Assembly: GCF_003003775.1 (NCBI RefSeq)
Contig: NZ_PVWJ01000006.1
Location: 1 to 64,000 of the forward strand
DNA: 64,000 bases
From: Merismopedia glauca CCAP 1448/3
GTDB taxonomy: Bacteria > Cyanobacteriota > Cyanobacteriia > Cyanobacteriales > CCAP-1448
Reading direction: 5' to 3'
Numbering within the stretch: the first letter of the stretch is position 1; each line of letters starts with the position of its first letter. Position numbers and translations under genes: made by a program. Below the pieces are notes generated by a model. It had not been told where the DNA came from, did no database searches, and saw nothing but the letters and a program-made list of their open reading frames with translations. Positions 27,863 through 36,480 of the stretch are shown piece by piece.

Positions 27863-28435
27863 ATGAATCAAAAATTAGATCCAGAAATCAATCAAACAGA
27901 TAGTTTTCAAATCTCACCTTTGATCCGGATCGCGTTAATGTGTTTATATGTGGGATTGACTGTTCCTTTACCTTTTCTGACTCAAGTTACCTCAGCGCCA
28001 GTTCCAGCTTGGTTACTATGGTTAGGCATAGGTTTGGGTGCGATCGCTCTTCATGGCGCACTCAGCGAACAAGTCATTGTCGATCATCACGGAATCCGCG
28101 TCACATATCCCGTTTGGGTTCCCCGCTTCTTCCGCCAAGGGTGGGATTTAACTTGGTCTGAGGTTAAAGATCTCAAGATGCGTACCACTGGTCAAGGGGG
28201 TTTAGTGTACTATTTTCTCAGTAAGTCGGAGCAAGGCTATCTCTTACCAATGCGAGTCGGGGGTTTTGCTCGTTTAGTCAGGTTTATTGCTGCTAAAACG
28301 GGAATAGATACAACTGATGTCCGTCCCTTAGCTCAACCTTGGATGTATCTAATTTTGCTAGGATGCAGTTTTTTACTACTATTAGTAGATGCTTGGACTA
28401 TTTGGACGGCTACCACTCAAGGATTTTTAGGATAG
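27863..28435 (+). CDS. Hypothetical membrane protein, PH-like domain between helices
   Basis: The 190-residue protein (ATG at 27863; a GTG three codons earlier is possible) has two N-terminal helices, a soluble middle (DHHGIRVTYPVWVPRFFRQG, WSEVKDLKMRTTGQGGLVYY) and a C-terminal helix (LILLGCSFLLLLVDAWTIW). The middle resembles the PH-like DUF of small bacterial membrane proteins, with IRVTYP, a W-x-E-x-K-D-L turn and a V-Y-Y-F strand. Function is unknown. The gene lies 64 bp before an ABC ATPase gene on the same strand, possibly in one transcript. Confidence 0.65.
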   Translation: MNQKLDPEINQTDSFQISPLIRIALMCLYVGLTVPLPFLTQVTSAPVPAWLLWLGIGLGAIALHGALSEQVIVDHHGIRVTYPVWVPRFFRQGWDLTWSEVKDLKMRTTGQGGLVYYFLSKSEQGYLLPMRVGGFARLVRFIAAKTGIDTTDVRPLAQPWMYLILLGCSFLLLLVDAWTIWTATTQGFLG

Positions 28436-28498
28436 TTTTTGGAGCCTAAATTGTATATTCCCTTCTTCCTTCTTCCTTTGTCTCAACCAGCAAATTAA

Positions 28499-29242
28499 AT
28501 GCGTGACTGCTTACAGGTAGAAAAAGTAAGTTTAAAGGCAAAGATAGGCCCTTATTATTTACTTCAGGATGTTTCCTTTCAAGTATTCCCAGGCGATCGC
28601 ATCGCGATTATTGGCTCGACTGGTGCTGGAAAAACATCTTTGCTACGCCTCCTTAATCGCTTAAATGAGCCTACTAGTGGTCAAATTTACTTAGATAGGC
28701 AAGATTACCGCCAAATTTCCCCCACAATTCTGCGTAGAAGGGTACATCTGTTGCTACAAGAGCCTAAACTGTTGGGTATGAGCGTTAAGGAAGCTTTAGC
28801 CTACCCTTTAAAATTAGAAAAACTAGATCCCAGTGTAATTCAGCAACGGCTAGTCAATATTTTACAGCAGTTACATATCCCGAATGACTGGTTAGAACGG
28901 ACAGAAGTTCAGCTATCGGTAGGACAAAGACAACTAGTGGCGATCGCCAGATCCCTACTGATTCAACCCCAAATTCTCTTATTAGATGAGCCTACCTCGG
29001 CTCTAGATCGCGCTAAAGCTGATACATTAGTCCAACTTTTGCAGCAATTAACAGATAGCGGTACGATGACCGTTTTAATGGTCAATCATCAACTAGATGT
29101 AGTTCAAAAATTTGCCAATCGCGTTCTTTATCTAGAAAAAGGACGATTAACAGCAGATTTAACGAGAGAGGAGATCGACTGGAGTGAAATTAGCGATCGC
29201 TTAACTGAAGCTGAAGCTAAAGCGGCTCAAGAATGGGAATAA
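28499..29242 (+). CDS. ABC transporter ATP-binding protein (YbbL/FetA-like)
   Basis: The 247-residue ATPase has Walker A GSTGAGKTSLLRL, the Q-loop LLLQEPKLLGMS, signature LSVGQRQLVAIARSLL, Walker B ILLLDEPTSALD and the H-loop VNHQLDV. The signature has V in place of G at the third position. The best guess is a YbbL-like member, one of the ATPases that work with small YbbM permeases. No permease gene is adjacent; the preceding membrane protein is not an obvious one. The C-terminal extension beyond the H-loop is short. The start is ATG 28499. Confidence 0.85.
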   Translation: MRDCLQVEKVSLKAKIGPYYLLQDVSFQVFPGDRIAIIGSTGAGKTSLLRLLNRLNEPTSGQIYLDRQDYRQISPTILRRRVHLLLQEPKLLGMSVKEALAYPLKLEKLDPSVIQQRLVNILQQLHIPNDWLERTEVQLSVGQRQLVAIARSLLIQPQILLLDEPTSALDRAKADTLVQLLQQLTDSGTMTVLMVNHQLDVVQKFANRVLYLEKGRLTADLTREEIDWSEISDRLTEAEAKAAQEWE

Positions 29243-29312
29243 CGAGTCAGGAGAGAAGATACCCTCGGAAAGCTTCCTCTTAACCCAGAAATTAACAGCA
29301 AAAGCAGCAGAT

Positions 29313-29639
29313 CTACTGACCAGAATTCCAAAAAACTTCAAAATCTGCTTTGTTCTCAAAAGTTTTTAAGATCCCATCGATTGCAGTTAATTCCAAAATC
29401 AGTCTAATCTGAGAGTTGGGACTACAGAGAAACATTTTTTTACGAGCTTTTTTCACCTGGCTATAAGTAGCGACTAAAGCTCCAATTCCCGAACTATTCA
29501 TGAAAGTTACATCTTCTAAATCGACTAAAAACACTTCTGAGCCATGCTCAAGGGATTTAATCACCTGAGAACGTAGGCGATCGCCGTTAGCCGCATCCAG
29601 AATACCTGTCGGTTTAAATACTTCAATTATGCGTGTCAT
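29313..29639 (-). CDS. STAS-domain anti-sigma factor antagonist-like protein
   Basis: This 108-residue single STAS domain resembles SpoIIAA/RsbV. The conserved phospho-acceptor region is FMNSSGIGALVATYSQV, where one of the two serines would be phosphorylated by a partner kinase. The N-terminal strand has ILDAANGDRLRSQV and the middle VFLVDLEDV. It probably acts in a partner-switching pathway, but no RsbW-type kinase or PP2C is adjacent (the PP2C gene at 49825 is of a different type). The cysteine-serine tail is short. It is a stand-alone gene on the minus strand. Confidence 0.88.
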   Translation of the reverse strand: MTRIIEVFKPTGILDAANGDRLRSQVIKSLEHGSEVFLVDLEDVTFMNSSGIGALVATYSQVKKARKKMFLCSPNSQIRLILELTAIDGILKTFENKADFEVFWNSGQ

Positions 29640-29750
29640 ATAATCAATTTAGTTAATCAATCTACTTTAACGAATTATTAATAATTAAAATTCCGTAGTT
29701 TTGTGTAATCACCAATATCCTATCTTAAAAAATCAGTAAATACACTTAAA

Positions 29751-29814
29751 TGAAGTCAGAAGTCAGAAGTCAGAAGTCAGTAGGCGCAGCCGCCCCGAAG
29801 GGGCTAGTCAGAAG
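29751..29814. repeat. GAAGTCA heptad array with a GGGGC palindrome insert
   Basis: The unit GAAGTCA is repeated about four times, then interrupted by GTAGGCGCAGCCGCCCCGA followed by GGGGCTAGTCAGAAGT. The same heptad occurs at 31660-31690, 37986-38046, 52111-52160 and 60590-60612. Confidence 0.85.
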
Positions 29815-29900
29815 TATATTATGGAAAAGGTATTTAAACTGCTTTTACCCCCGCCTTGGTGGGAAAATTAGACCCTGATTAATAGTTAATGTAGCCACCA

Positions 29901-30539
29901 ATGACACTGTTTTTAGATTCAGCACTCATCGAGGAAGCACAATCAACTAGTCAACTAGGTTGGGTCAAAGGAATTACCACTAATCCGACTTTGCTGGCTA
30001 AAAGTCCGCTTTCAGTTGCTCTTACCTTAGAAAAACTAGCATTATTTAACTATACAGAGATATTATATCAACTCACATCTACCGATTTCGACCGTGCTTT
30101 GGCTGAAGCACAAACAGCATTTAAGCTGTTGACAAGCAAAACCGTCCTCAAAATTCCAGCTACCGCAGTCGGATTTAGGGTTGCTGCATCCCTCCAACAT
30201 CAAATTCCTGTTGCTATTACCGGAATTTATAGTCCCGCGCAAGCTCTTGTTGCTAAAGAGGTAGGTGCGAAATATGCTATAGCCTACGTCAATCGTGCTA
30301 CTCGGCTAATGGGTGATGGTCTATCATTAGTACGTAGCATGGCTAATGTACTATCGGATAGTCAGACAGAAATCTTAGCTGCCAGCATCAAATCCCCTAC
30401 AGAAGCAGTTGCTACCATAGAAGCAGGTGCCCAACATTTGACATTGCCGTTAACTGTATTACAATCTTTGGCAGTAAATGAACTCTCAGAACAAACATTT
30501 ATCGAGTTTAATGCCAATGGTTGCGGTTTACAGGAGTAG
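29901..30539 (+). CDS. Transaldolase-family protein (fructose-6-phosphate aldolase-like)
   Basis: The 212-residue protein matches the short transaldolase/FSA subfamily of about 210-220 residues. Conserved segments are KGITTNPTLLAKSP at the N-terminus, the Schiff-base lysine in KTVLKIPATAVGF (K84), and PVAITGIYSPAQALVAKEVG. A TIM-barrel fold is expected. It may catalyse fructose-6-phosphate formation or a transaldolase-like exchange; the full-size pentose-pathway transaldolase would be longer. The start is ATG 29901. Confidence 0.85.
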   Translation: MTLFLDSALIEEAQSTSQLGWVKGITTNPTLLAKSPLSVALTLEKLALFNYTEILYQLTSTDFDRALAEAQTAFKLLTSKTVLKIPATAVGFRVAASLQHQIPVAITGIYSPAQALVAKEVGAKYAIAYVNRATRLMGDGLSLVRSMANVLSDSQTEILAASIKSPTEAVATIEAGAQHLTLPLTVLQSLAVNELSEQTFIEFNANGCGLQE

Positions 30540-30657
30540 GAAGTAGGGGAATAGGGAATCGGGATGGGCTTTCTAGCCGTCTTCTCGTAAAAATTTGACT
30601 GCTTGGGCGATAACGTAGCGCTGCTTGCCGTGCAGTTCGCGCAGCGCGCTGTAGGTA

Positions 30658-30751
30658 TAATTAGGTAGGCAAAACTATTTGTATAGATTTGCACTGGTTC
30701 CCAATTCTCCCAATTTACATTAACTCTTTACTCTTTACTCTTTACTCTTTT
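30658..30751 (-). mobile_element. Truncated copy of the MITE-like heptad element
   Basis: Read on the minus strand, it holds an array of AAAGAGT heptads, then GTTAATGTAAATTGGGAGAA, and the right terminal repeat TTTTGCCTACCTAATTA. The internal part aligns with 33593-33659. The left terminal repeat is missing, so this copy is truncated, complementary to the truncation at 1120-1185. Confidence 0.65.
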
Positions 30752-30774
30752 CGCTCCATAGCCAACTGTAAAAC

Positions 30775-31731
30775 ATGAATTATTTATTTGCGGCGGAAGA
30801 TAAAGCTACTTATTGGTATATTGAGAGAAATTTGGGTCTATTATTGGTTTTACTGGGAATAATTTTAAATTACTTAGGTACAGCAGCCGTTGCCGAGTTG
30901 AAATATACAGGAAATGCTAAAAGTAGCATTGATTTAATTAACGGTAAAGAAATCCAGGAATTAGATAGCGATCGCCTATCCCTAGAATATACAGAAGCGA
31001 TCGCCCCCATTATTGTCTCTGATGCTCAAGCTCAAGCGCAAAAGTTTCTAGAGATTCCTACTAAACCCGCTACAGATAAACCTTTAATTACGAGTATGAC
31101 GGTTACGGGCAAATACGCCGCCCAAATCGATTATGGTTGGCTCCAAGGTGTCAATCAAGCAGAAATTCAAACCTCTGTACCTTCATCAACGCGATCGCCT
31201 ATTTTGTCTGGGAGAACTTCGATTGTACAAAAACTTACTTGGAGTGACAAATTAACAGTTTTATCCAAAACTATTCCCAGAGGTAAAACTGTCAGTTTGA
31301 AGTTTACTCTCAAATTCACTCGTCATCTTCGCAAAGACGATTTGGGAGAAGTGAAAGCCATAGCTTTGTGGGGTATTTCTAGTGCCAATGGCATCAACAA
31401 GACAGAAATCGCCATCGCAGATGATAATTTGCGATCGCCCTTAACTACTACCGAAAGCAAAATTATCCAAGTAAAAGTTGGTCAAACCCTTAATTTAGTT
31501 GGTAGCCTGGAATTAGGGGCTAAAATTACTAACCCCAATTCCCAGCAATTTCCCAGGGATTCATCAGCTATGGCTAACGCGGAAAACACGGCTAGATTCT
31601 ATATCGATCCGGTTGATGCTGATATTTCCTACACTACAGAAAGCAAGCAAACTTACTTAAGTGAAGTCAGAAGTCAGAAGTCAGAAGTAAGGAAGAAGGA
31701 AAAGCAAATAAGTAATTTAAATGCACCATAG
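30775..31731 (+). CDS. Hypothetical membrane-anchored protein with repeat-derived C-terminus
   Basis: The 318-residue protein has one N-terminal membrane helix (LGLLLVLLGIILNYLGTAAVA) and a long soluble part with strands such as VSLKFTLKFTRHL. No family was recognised. The C-terminal stretch LSEVRSQKSEVRKKEKQ is encoded by the GAAGTCA heptad array at 31660-31690 running on in frame, and probably replaced the original end of the gene. The start ATG at 30775 has no strong ribosome binding site. Function is unknown. Confidence 0.6.
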   Translation: MNYLFAAEDKATYWYIERNLGLLLVLLGIILNYLGTAAVAELKYTGNAKSSIDLINGKEIQELDSDRLSLEYTEAIAPIIVSDAQAQAQKFLEIPTKPATDKPLITSMTVTGKYAAQIDYGWLQGVNQAEIQTSVPSSTRSPILSGRTSIVQKLTWSDKLTVLSKTIPRGKTVSLKFTLKFTRHLRKDDLGEVKAIALWGISSANGINKTEIAIADDNLRSPLTTTESKIIQVKVGQTLNLVGSLELGAKITNPNSQQFPRDSSAMANAENTARFYIDPVDADISYTTESKQTYLSEVRSQKSEVRKKEKQISNLNAP

Positions 31732-31847
31732 CTTAGCTTATATAGCACTACGCCTAAACGGTTAGGACATTGTGTTTTGCGCTGAAAACTATGAGCCGTA
31801 AACTTTTGACTTTTGACTTGCGCGTAGCGCTATAATTCCTACAAAAA

Positions 31848-32321
31848 ATGCTCTCAAATTTCATGCCTTCTCAAGTTTTTGAAAACTCAGTTCAAATCCA
31901 AGCTACATCTACAATTGTCGAACAATGCATCTGCGATCGCGAATTGATGCATCGTTGGCTGAATCCAGCTTTGATTTGCCAACCAATTGGGGTATGGAAT
32001 ACTAATTTAGGGGGGAAAAGTCGTTTCATCATCAAAATACCCCTAATACAACCAAGTTTATTAAGTGAAGTAGTAGAAAGAGAACCTGGCTTAATTGTTT
32101 GGCAATTTAAGGGTTTTTTTGAAGGACGCGATCGCTGGGAGTGTCAACCTAATGTTGAAGGAACGCGGTTAGTCAATCGCTTTGAATTTACCATTCCTAA
32201 TCCCATAGTGGGTTGGGGTTTTTCGACTTTTGCCAGTAATTGGACACAAAAAGATATGCGGAGTCAACTCAAACGACTTAAGCGAGTAGCCGAAGAAATG
32301 GAATTATTAGCACAAAAGTAG
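31848..32321 (+). CDS. SRPBCC (START/Bet v1-like) family protein
   Basis: The 157-residue protein has the helix-grip pattern of the polyketide-cyclase/SRPBCC superfamily: FENSVQIQATSTIVEQCICD, then DRELMHRWLNPALICQPIG, IVWQFKGFFEGRDRWE, VEGTRLVNRFEFTIPNPIV and a long C-terminal helix. Members bind hydrophobic ligands in a central cavity. The ligand is not known here. The start is ATG 31848, four codons before a second ATG that also fits. A terminator hairpin for the convergent gene lies 50 bp downstream. Confidence 0.78.
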   Translation: MLSNFMPSQVFENSVQIQATSTIVEQCICDRELMHRWLNPALICQPIGVWNTNLGGKSRFIIKIPLIQPSLLSEVVEREPGLIVWQFKGFFEGRDRWECQPNVEGTRLVNRFEFTIPNPIVGWGFSTFASNWTQKDMRSQLKRLKRVAEEMELLAQK

Positions 32322-32370
32322 TTGAGTGTTGATTTTTGGTTATTTAAAATACTTTTAGCAGACATCTAAT

Positions 32371-32393
32371 GAAAAAGTCCGCTTGAGCGGACT
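32371..32393 (-). terminator. Rho-independent terminator of the Hpt gene
   Basis: On the minus strand, AGTCCGC and GCGGACT form a 7-bp stem with a 4-nt loop, followed by TTTTT. It lies 30 bp beyond the stop of the gene ending at 32424. Confidence 0.85.
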
Positions 32394-32423
32394 GATTAAT
32401 CCTCCAAATTTCTAATTATTAGC

Positions 32424-33305
32424 TTAAGCTGCGTTTTGTAAGCACACGACTAGTTGGTTAATTTGACTACGATCAAAGGCTCTAAGTAAAGTCTTGGCTG
32501 CTGATGAAGGTTCTTTGGGGATGGCAATTTGCTGGTGAGCCAACGCCGCTAGCAGTCTTAAACTCGCACTAGGGGCAATTTGAGCCTCTGGTTGAGCAAC
32601 TAAAGTATCGCTTGCTTGCTTGATTTCTTTTATGATGAATGGGGCAATGGTACGAAATGAATTTTCGCAAGAGGCGATCGCTGCTTGAGCAGTTTCAATT
32701 AGGGTTGTCCAACCAGAATTATCCTCAATTAAAGCTAACAGTAAAGAGCAAAATCTATCTAGTTCCTGTCGCTGAGCAGCACTTTCTTTTTGCTTAAATA
32801 CTTGCAGCATCTGGCGCAAGATTTGAGTGACTTCAGAGGTAATATTAATTTTCGGAACCAAGAACTCTTCTTTGAGTGCGGGAGATCCCTCAATTGACTG
32901 ATTGAGATAGTTCTGCAATTCAATAAAGTTGGCTTCGGCTGCAACTACACTTTTTTGAGCTTCTGCTTCTTCCCAAGTACCAGAATTTTGCAACATATCT
33001 ACTAGGTAATGTAGAGCATCATAACCTTTGAGGAACATAGATTCTACGTCTTGATTCACCTGAATTTGCTGCTCTTGCATAATTTTGAAGACATCTTCAA
33101 ATCTATGGGCAACTTTCTTGATGCTATCAAAGCCTAGCATTGCTGCACCACCTTTAATTGAGTGGGCTGCCCGAAACATCTCGTTAACTCTTTCAGAATC
33201 TTGGATGGCATTTTCTAAATCTAGTATGCCTTTTTCTAGAGTTTCTAAGTGTTCCTTAGCTTCTTCAATGAAGTAACAGACGATTTGTTGCTTTCCCGAA
33301 TCCAT
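32424..33305 (-). CDS. Hpt-domain protein (CheA-like phosphotransfer)
   Basis: The 293-residue protein begins with an Hpt domain: IEEAKEHLETLEKGILDLE, then the phospho-acceptor motif AAHSIKGGAAMLGF near residue 48 and HRFEDVFKIMQE. The remaining part is mostly helical with no kinase or CheW domain. It likely receives phosphate from a hybrid kinase and passes it to a response regulator. Such split CheA-like proteins appear in cyanobacterial phototaxis systems. A cognate regulator is not adjacent. The start is ATG 33305 and a terminator is present. Confidence 0.85.
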   Translation of the reverse strand: MDSGKQQIVCYFIEEAKEHLETLEKGILDLENAIQDSERVNEMFRAAHSIKGGAAMLGFDSIKKVAHRFEDVFKIMQEQQIQVNQDVESMFLKGYDALHYLVDMLQNSGTWEEAEAQKSVVAAEANFIELQNYLNQSIEGSPALKEEFLVPKINITSEVTQILRQMLQVFKQKESAAQRQELDRFCSLLLALIEDNSGWTTLIETAQAAIASCENSFRTIAPFIIKEIKQASDTLVAQPEAQIAPSASLRLLAALAHQQIAIPKEPSSAAKTLLRAFDRSQINQLVVCLQNAA

Positions 33306-33535
33306 TTGCTTCTTTCCTCCAGCATGAATAGGTTTCCCAAGGGATCTTGACCTTGAAAATTAAGTAAAAATTAATACTTACGTGTTTTAAATGCTACTTA
33401 GATATATTTGTGCCCTTACATTCATAAGGTACGCTAAATCAATAGTTTTAGACTTCAGGACTAATACGGATTTTTTTTCAGGCAGGTAAATCAACCATCG
33501 GTATTTACCGCTACTTTGGTGGGAGAGTGTATTGG

Positions 33536-33659
33536 TAAGTACCTATGCAAAATTAATTTAACATTTGGCTGAGTAAGGAGTAAGGAGTAAGGAGTTAATG
33601 TAATGGGGATAATTGGGAATTAGTGCAGATCTATAGCCATAATTTTGGCTACCTACTTA
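33536..33659 (+). mobile_element. MITE-like element with 23-bp terminal inverted repeats and a GAGTAAG array
   Basis: The left end TAAGTACCTATGCAAAATTA and the right end AATTTTGGCTACCTACTTA are imperfect inverted copies. The inside carries the heptad GAGTAAG four times. It is non-coding and lies between the Hpt gene and tRNA-Asp. Related copies are at 55520-55640 (full), 30658-30751 and 1120-1185 (truncated). Confidence 0.75.
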
Positions 33660-33772
33660 TAACTGGCGATCGCCCTTACGCCCTTAAGGTATTTTGCCCC
33701 ACCAGATTTTCAGTAGATTTGAATCCCTTCACTCAAGTGGGGAACTTCTAGCAGTTGAAACTAAAATGTGAA

Positions 33773-33846
33773 CGGGTCTGACGGGGCTCGAACCCGCAAC
33801 TTCCGCCGTGACAGGGCGGTGCTCTAACCAATTGAACTACAGACCC
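33773..33846 (-). tRNA. tRNA-Asp (GUC)
   Basis: The 74-nt gene on the minus strand has a 7-bp acceptor stem GGGTCTG/CAGACCC, a D-arm with GTTCAATTGGTTAGAGC, an anticodon stem CCGCC/GGCGG enclosing CTGTCAC (anticodon GUC), a 5-nt variable region and the T-arm GCGGGTTCGAGCCCCGT. The discriminator is G, as in tRNA-Asp. CCA is not encoded. Confidence 0.97.
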
Positions 33847-33977
33847 ATTTGGTGATGCGTTTATTATTATTACTCGGTTAGAAAGTATTTGTCAACCAAT
33901 TGGTCGAAAAAAAACCGCCGTATAATTATTTACGCTTATTACCTGGACTGAAAAAGGAATTTATCTCCTCAAAATTT

Positions 33978-34008
33978 ACTCGTCTAGGTTTTTGGCACCC
34001 AGACGAGA
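33978..34008 (-). terminator. Possible terminator hairpin of the 80-residue gene
   Basis: The arms CTCGTCT and AGACGAG form a 7-bp stem extended by GG/CC, just beyond the stop at 34037. The minus-strand tail is TAAATTTT, so the T-run is weak. Confidence 0.5.
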
Positions 34009-34036
34009 TTTATTGGTTTCACGGATTAAATTCAAC

Positions 34037-34279
34037 TTAAAATACGTTATAGAAGAGAGTTGCCCACAAACCACCAGCTACTGCGATCGCAATTAGTAAG
34101 TTAGTGAAAAACGACCCTAATTCAGTATTGAAACCCAGCGCGTTTTCGTCATTACCACCAGTGAAAAATAACGACCAGGCTTGATTAGAGTTGATTGATT
34201 GGGAATTAGCGTTGAAATCTGGTCTGAAAACTACAGGACCAATTAATTCGGTTTTGGGATAATCAAAATCTGTTTGCAT
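34037..34279 (-). CDS. Hypothetical 80-residue single-helix membrane protein
   Basis: The protein begins MQTDFDYPKTELIGPVVF and ends with one helix LGSFFTNLLIAIAVAGGLWA. The upstream CAACTGGAGAAATTC gives a good ribosome binding site (GGAG). The layout, a soluble N-terminus then one C-terminal helix, resembles small thylakoid or photosystem-associated proteins, but no family was recognised. It has its own AT-rich leader and a hairpin after the stop, so it is probably expressed alone. Confidence 0.7.
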   Translation of the reverse strand: MQTDFDYPKTELIGPVVFRPDFNANSQSINSNQAWSLFFTGGNDENALGFNTELGSFFTNLLIAIAVAGGLWATLFYNVF

Positions 34280-34970
34280 GAATTTCTCCAGTTGCTTTAA
34301 ATCGTCGTGTATGTAAACAACTATAACGAATTATTAAGAAAAGTTACATAGGCTTTACAAAAAGATCGGTACGGAATACCGAACTAAAAATGGATTTATG
34401 CCTCCAGCACGCTGCGCGAACAGCCCTTTTTTGCTATAGTTTTTGTCTAAGTAAGTAGGTGGGAATAATTCAACATAAACTCGTAGGGGCGGGTTTGTAG
34501 GGGAGGTTGCACGGCAGACTTATGCCTACGGCAGGCTACGCCAATAGCAACCGTGCGGGTTTAGCAGATAGATGTGAATTTGACAGATTGATATCAAACA
34601 AAACCCGCCCTCTTCAGATTTATACGGTGTAACGGTTTCCGCTTATCCAAAACCCGCCCAAGTTCGGCTACGCTCACTTCTCGCCAACACAGTTTAATTA
34701 TGCCGCTCTACTTAAGTCCCGTTATGTGTCTATATTGATACCCTTGACAGTAATCATCAACCAATGTGATTGTTAAGGCTGTCTCCCTTGGCTCAACCAT
34801 AGTCACCTGAAGGATTTTGAGGTTTGATTATGTTATTTTCTGAAGAAAGTTAGGGGCGATCGTTATTTATTAATTCCCCATTAATTCCGCAAATCTACAG
34901 TTGTGCTTCAGTTACGCGATCTTTATAAATAGTAGTGATAGCTTTAGGGTCAATTATGGAGGATTAGAAT
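34280..34970. repeat. Long intergenic region with a GGGCGGGTTT inverted-repeat element
   Basis: The part at about 34480-34640 starts with GTAGGGGCGGGTTTGTAGGGG and ends with AAACAAAACCCGCCCTCTTC, forming inverted ends. A GCCTACGGCAGGCTACGCC palindrome is nested inside. A similar CCCGCCC end recurs at 34660-34668. The remaining sequence is AT-rich leader for the DUF4388 gene (GGAGGATTAGAAT before its ATG) and upstream region of the 34279 gene. No reading frame is supported. Confidence 0.65.
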
Positions 34971-35828
34971 ATGGCAATGGTTGGTAATTTAGAAGATTTC
35001 TCAATCTCAGATCTATTCCATATGTTAGAACGGGGTAGCAAATCAGGTCAACTATCGCTTTGGGCACCAACTGGCATTTATCGAATTTGGTTTTATCAAG
35101 GAAGAGTTATCGGAGCAATTAGTCCCAAAAAAGAGCATAGTCTTAAATCTCTGATTGCTTCGCATCAAATAGGTAATCCCCGTTTAACATCCTACATTGA
35201 GAATATAGGTAAATTACGGGAGCCTCTAGGTACGCATTTGACCAAGCAAGGGCTAATTATGCCGAATATTATAGCCAAAGTATTTCGACAACAATTAGAA
35301 GTTAGCTTGTACAATTTATTTTCTCTATCATCAGGTCAATTTGCTTTCGTTCAAGAGTTGGCTTTACCTTATGAAGAAATGACAGGTATGAGCCGTGGTG
35401 CAGTCGATATTGCGATGGAAGGTTTAAGAAAATTAGAAGTAGTAAATCAGTCAGAGAAATTTCTACCTCAACCAGATAGCAGATTTATTAAACTGACAGA
35501 AGAATTACCTCTATTTCCTTTATGTCCTATCGAATGGAATGTTTGGGAAATGATAGTTCCCGAAAAATGTCTGAGGGATATTTCTAGCCACTTACGTGCA
35601 GATTTACTCGAAGTACGTCGAGCCGCTTCTAGATTAGTTAGAGTGGGTTTAGTTGAAGAAATATCCGCAGATTTTACACCTCCAGCTAAAGTGGCTACAA
35701 GTAATTTAGAAGACTATGACGCAGCCATTAAGACATTAGTAGATACCCCTAAAGAATCTCAACCCAAGGAAACAGTTAATACCAAGTTGCTCAGCCGATT
35801 AGTTTCGATATTGAAAAATGTGCATTAA
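34971..35828 (+). CDS. DUF4388 (PATAN-type) regulatory protein
   Basis: The 285-residue protein begins with a DUF4388 domain (MAMVGNLEDFSISDLFHMLE, QLSLWAPTGIYRIWFYQGRV), the domain found at the N-terminus of PatA and many cyanobacterial response regulators. A helical/winged-helix-like region follows (WEMIVPEKCLRDISSHLRAD ... EVRRAASRLVRVGLVEEIS). No receiver or kinase domain is present. A strong ribosome binding site GGAGGATTAGAAT lies just before the ATG. About 650 bp downstream is a small GTPase, a pairing seen in cyanobacteria. It probably works as an adaptor in a motility or polarity pathway. Confidence 0.8.
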   Translation: MAMVGNLEDFSISDLFHMLERGSKSGQLSLWAPTGIYRIWFYQGRVIGAISPKKEHSLKSLIASHQIGNPRLTSYIENIGKLREPLGTHLTKQGLIMPNIIAKVFRQQLEVSLYNLFSLSSGQFAFVQELALPYEEMTGMSRGAVDIAMEGLRKLEVVNQSEKFLPQPDSRFIKLTEELPLFPLCPIEWNVWEMIVPEKCLRDISSHLRADLLEVRRAASRLVRVGLVEEISADFTPPAKVATSNLEDYDAAIKTLVDTPKESQPKETVNTKLLSRLVSILKNVH

Positions 35829-36480
35829 TCATCTGAAAAAAATCTGGCAATAAATCCAGGATGATTAAAAGCATTCAATCCCGAAATTTCACAGGTAATT
35901 TTGAGCTAAACTCCCTCTTTTTTTAAGTAAAAATACGGAGTGATTTTTGGAAAAAACTCTGCATAATTAATTTAGTAATCCTAACTTAAGTATGGATATT
36001 TCGTTAATCAAAAAGGTCGATCGCACCAGTTTTGATAATTAGATACCCAGACTTCAAACATATTAATGGGGAGATTAATTAGGGCTAATTTGAATTGTAG
36101 AACGGGAATTTGACCGGGTTTTCTTTTGATGTTCAAGGTGTTCTAAAAAGTTAGGATAGCAACTTACAGCTATTTTCACGTAAAGAGACTTGCTGCAATT
36201 TCACGCAGTCAACTCTGGAGGCACAAAAAGCAGCTTGACTAAGCTGTCACGTATTTTATTTTCCCTAAGTGCATGAAACTGGGGCAAGAATTCAGCCTTC
36301 AAAATACGTATTTTAAGTGCAGTATGTTCTTTGCTAATGAAAACGGCTGTAAACTTACAGTGGACAAACTTGATATAAATTTGGTTTGAGGAGAATTCAA
36401 GATCTTTTAACAACCAAAAATATATTTTCATCTTGAACTTGACTCAGCAGACAAGATAATGATGATGGGAATTTTTAAAT
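35829..36480. other. Non-coding spacer between the DUF4388 and GTPase genes
   Basis: The 652-bp AT-rich region has no reading frame with coding character on the plus strand. A 76-codon minus-strand frame (36201-36431) has no support. No tRNA, terminator with a T-run or repeat was recognised. The promoter for the GTPase gene should lie close to 36400-36470. Confidence 0.4.

Noticed and set aside
29313-29639. STAS protein as the partner of the PP2C at 49825
   Set aside because: The PP2C is a TerY-P-type phosphatase coupled to a kinase, unlike the RsbU/SpoIIE type that acts on STAS proteins, and the genes are distant.
36201-36431. 76-codon minus-strand frame between the DUF4388 and GTPase genes
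   Set aside because: It has no ribosome binding site and its composition is not coding-like; the region looks like AT-rich leader.
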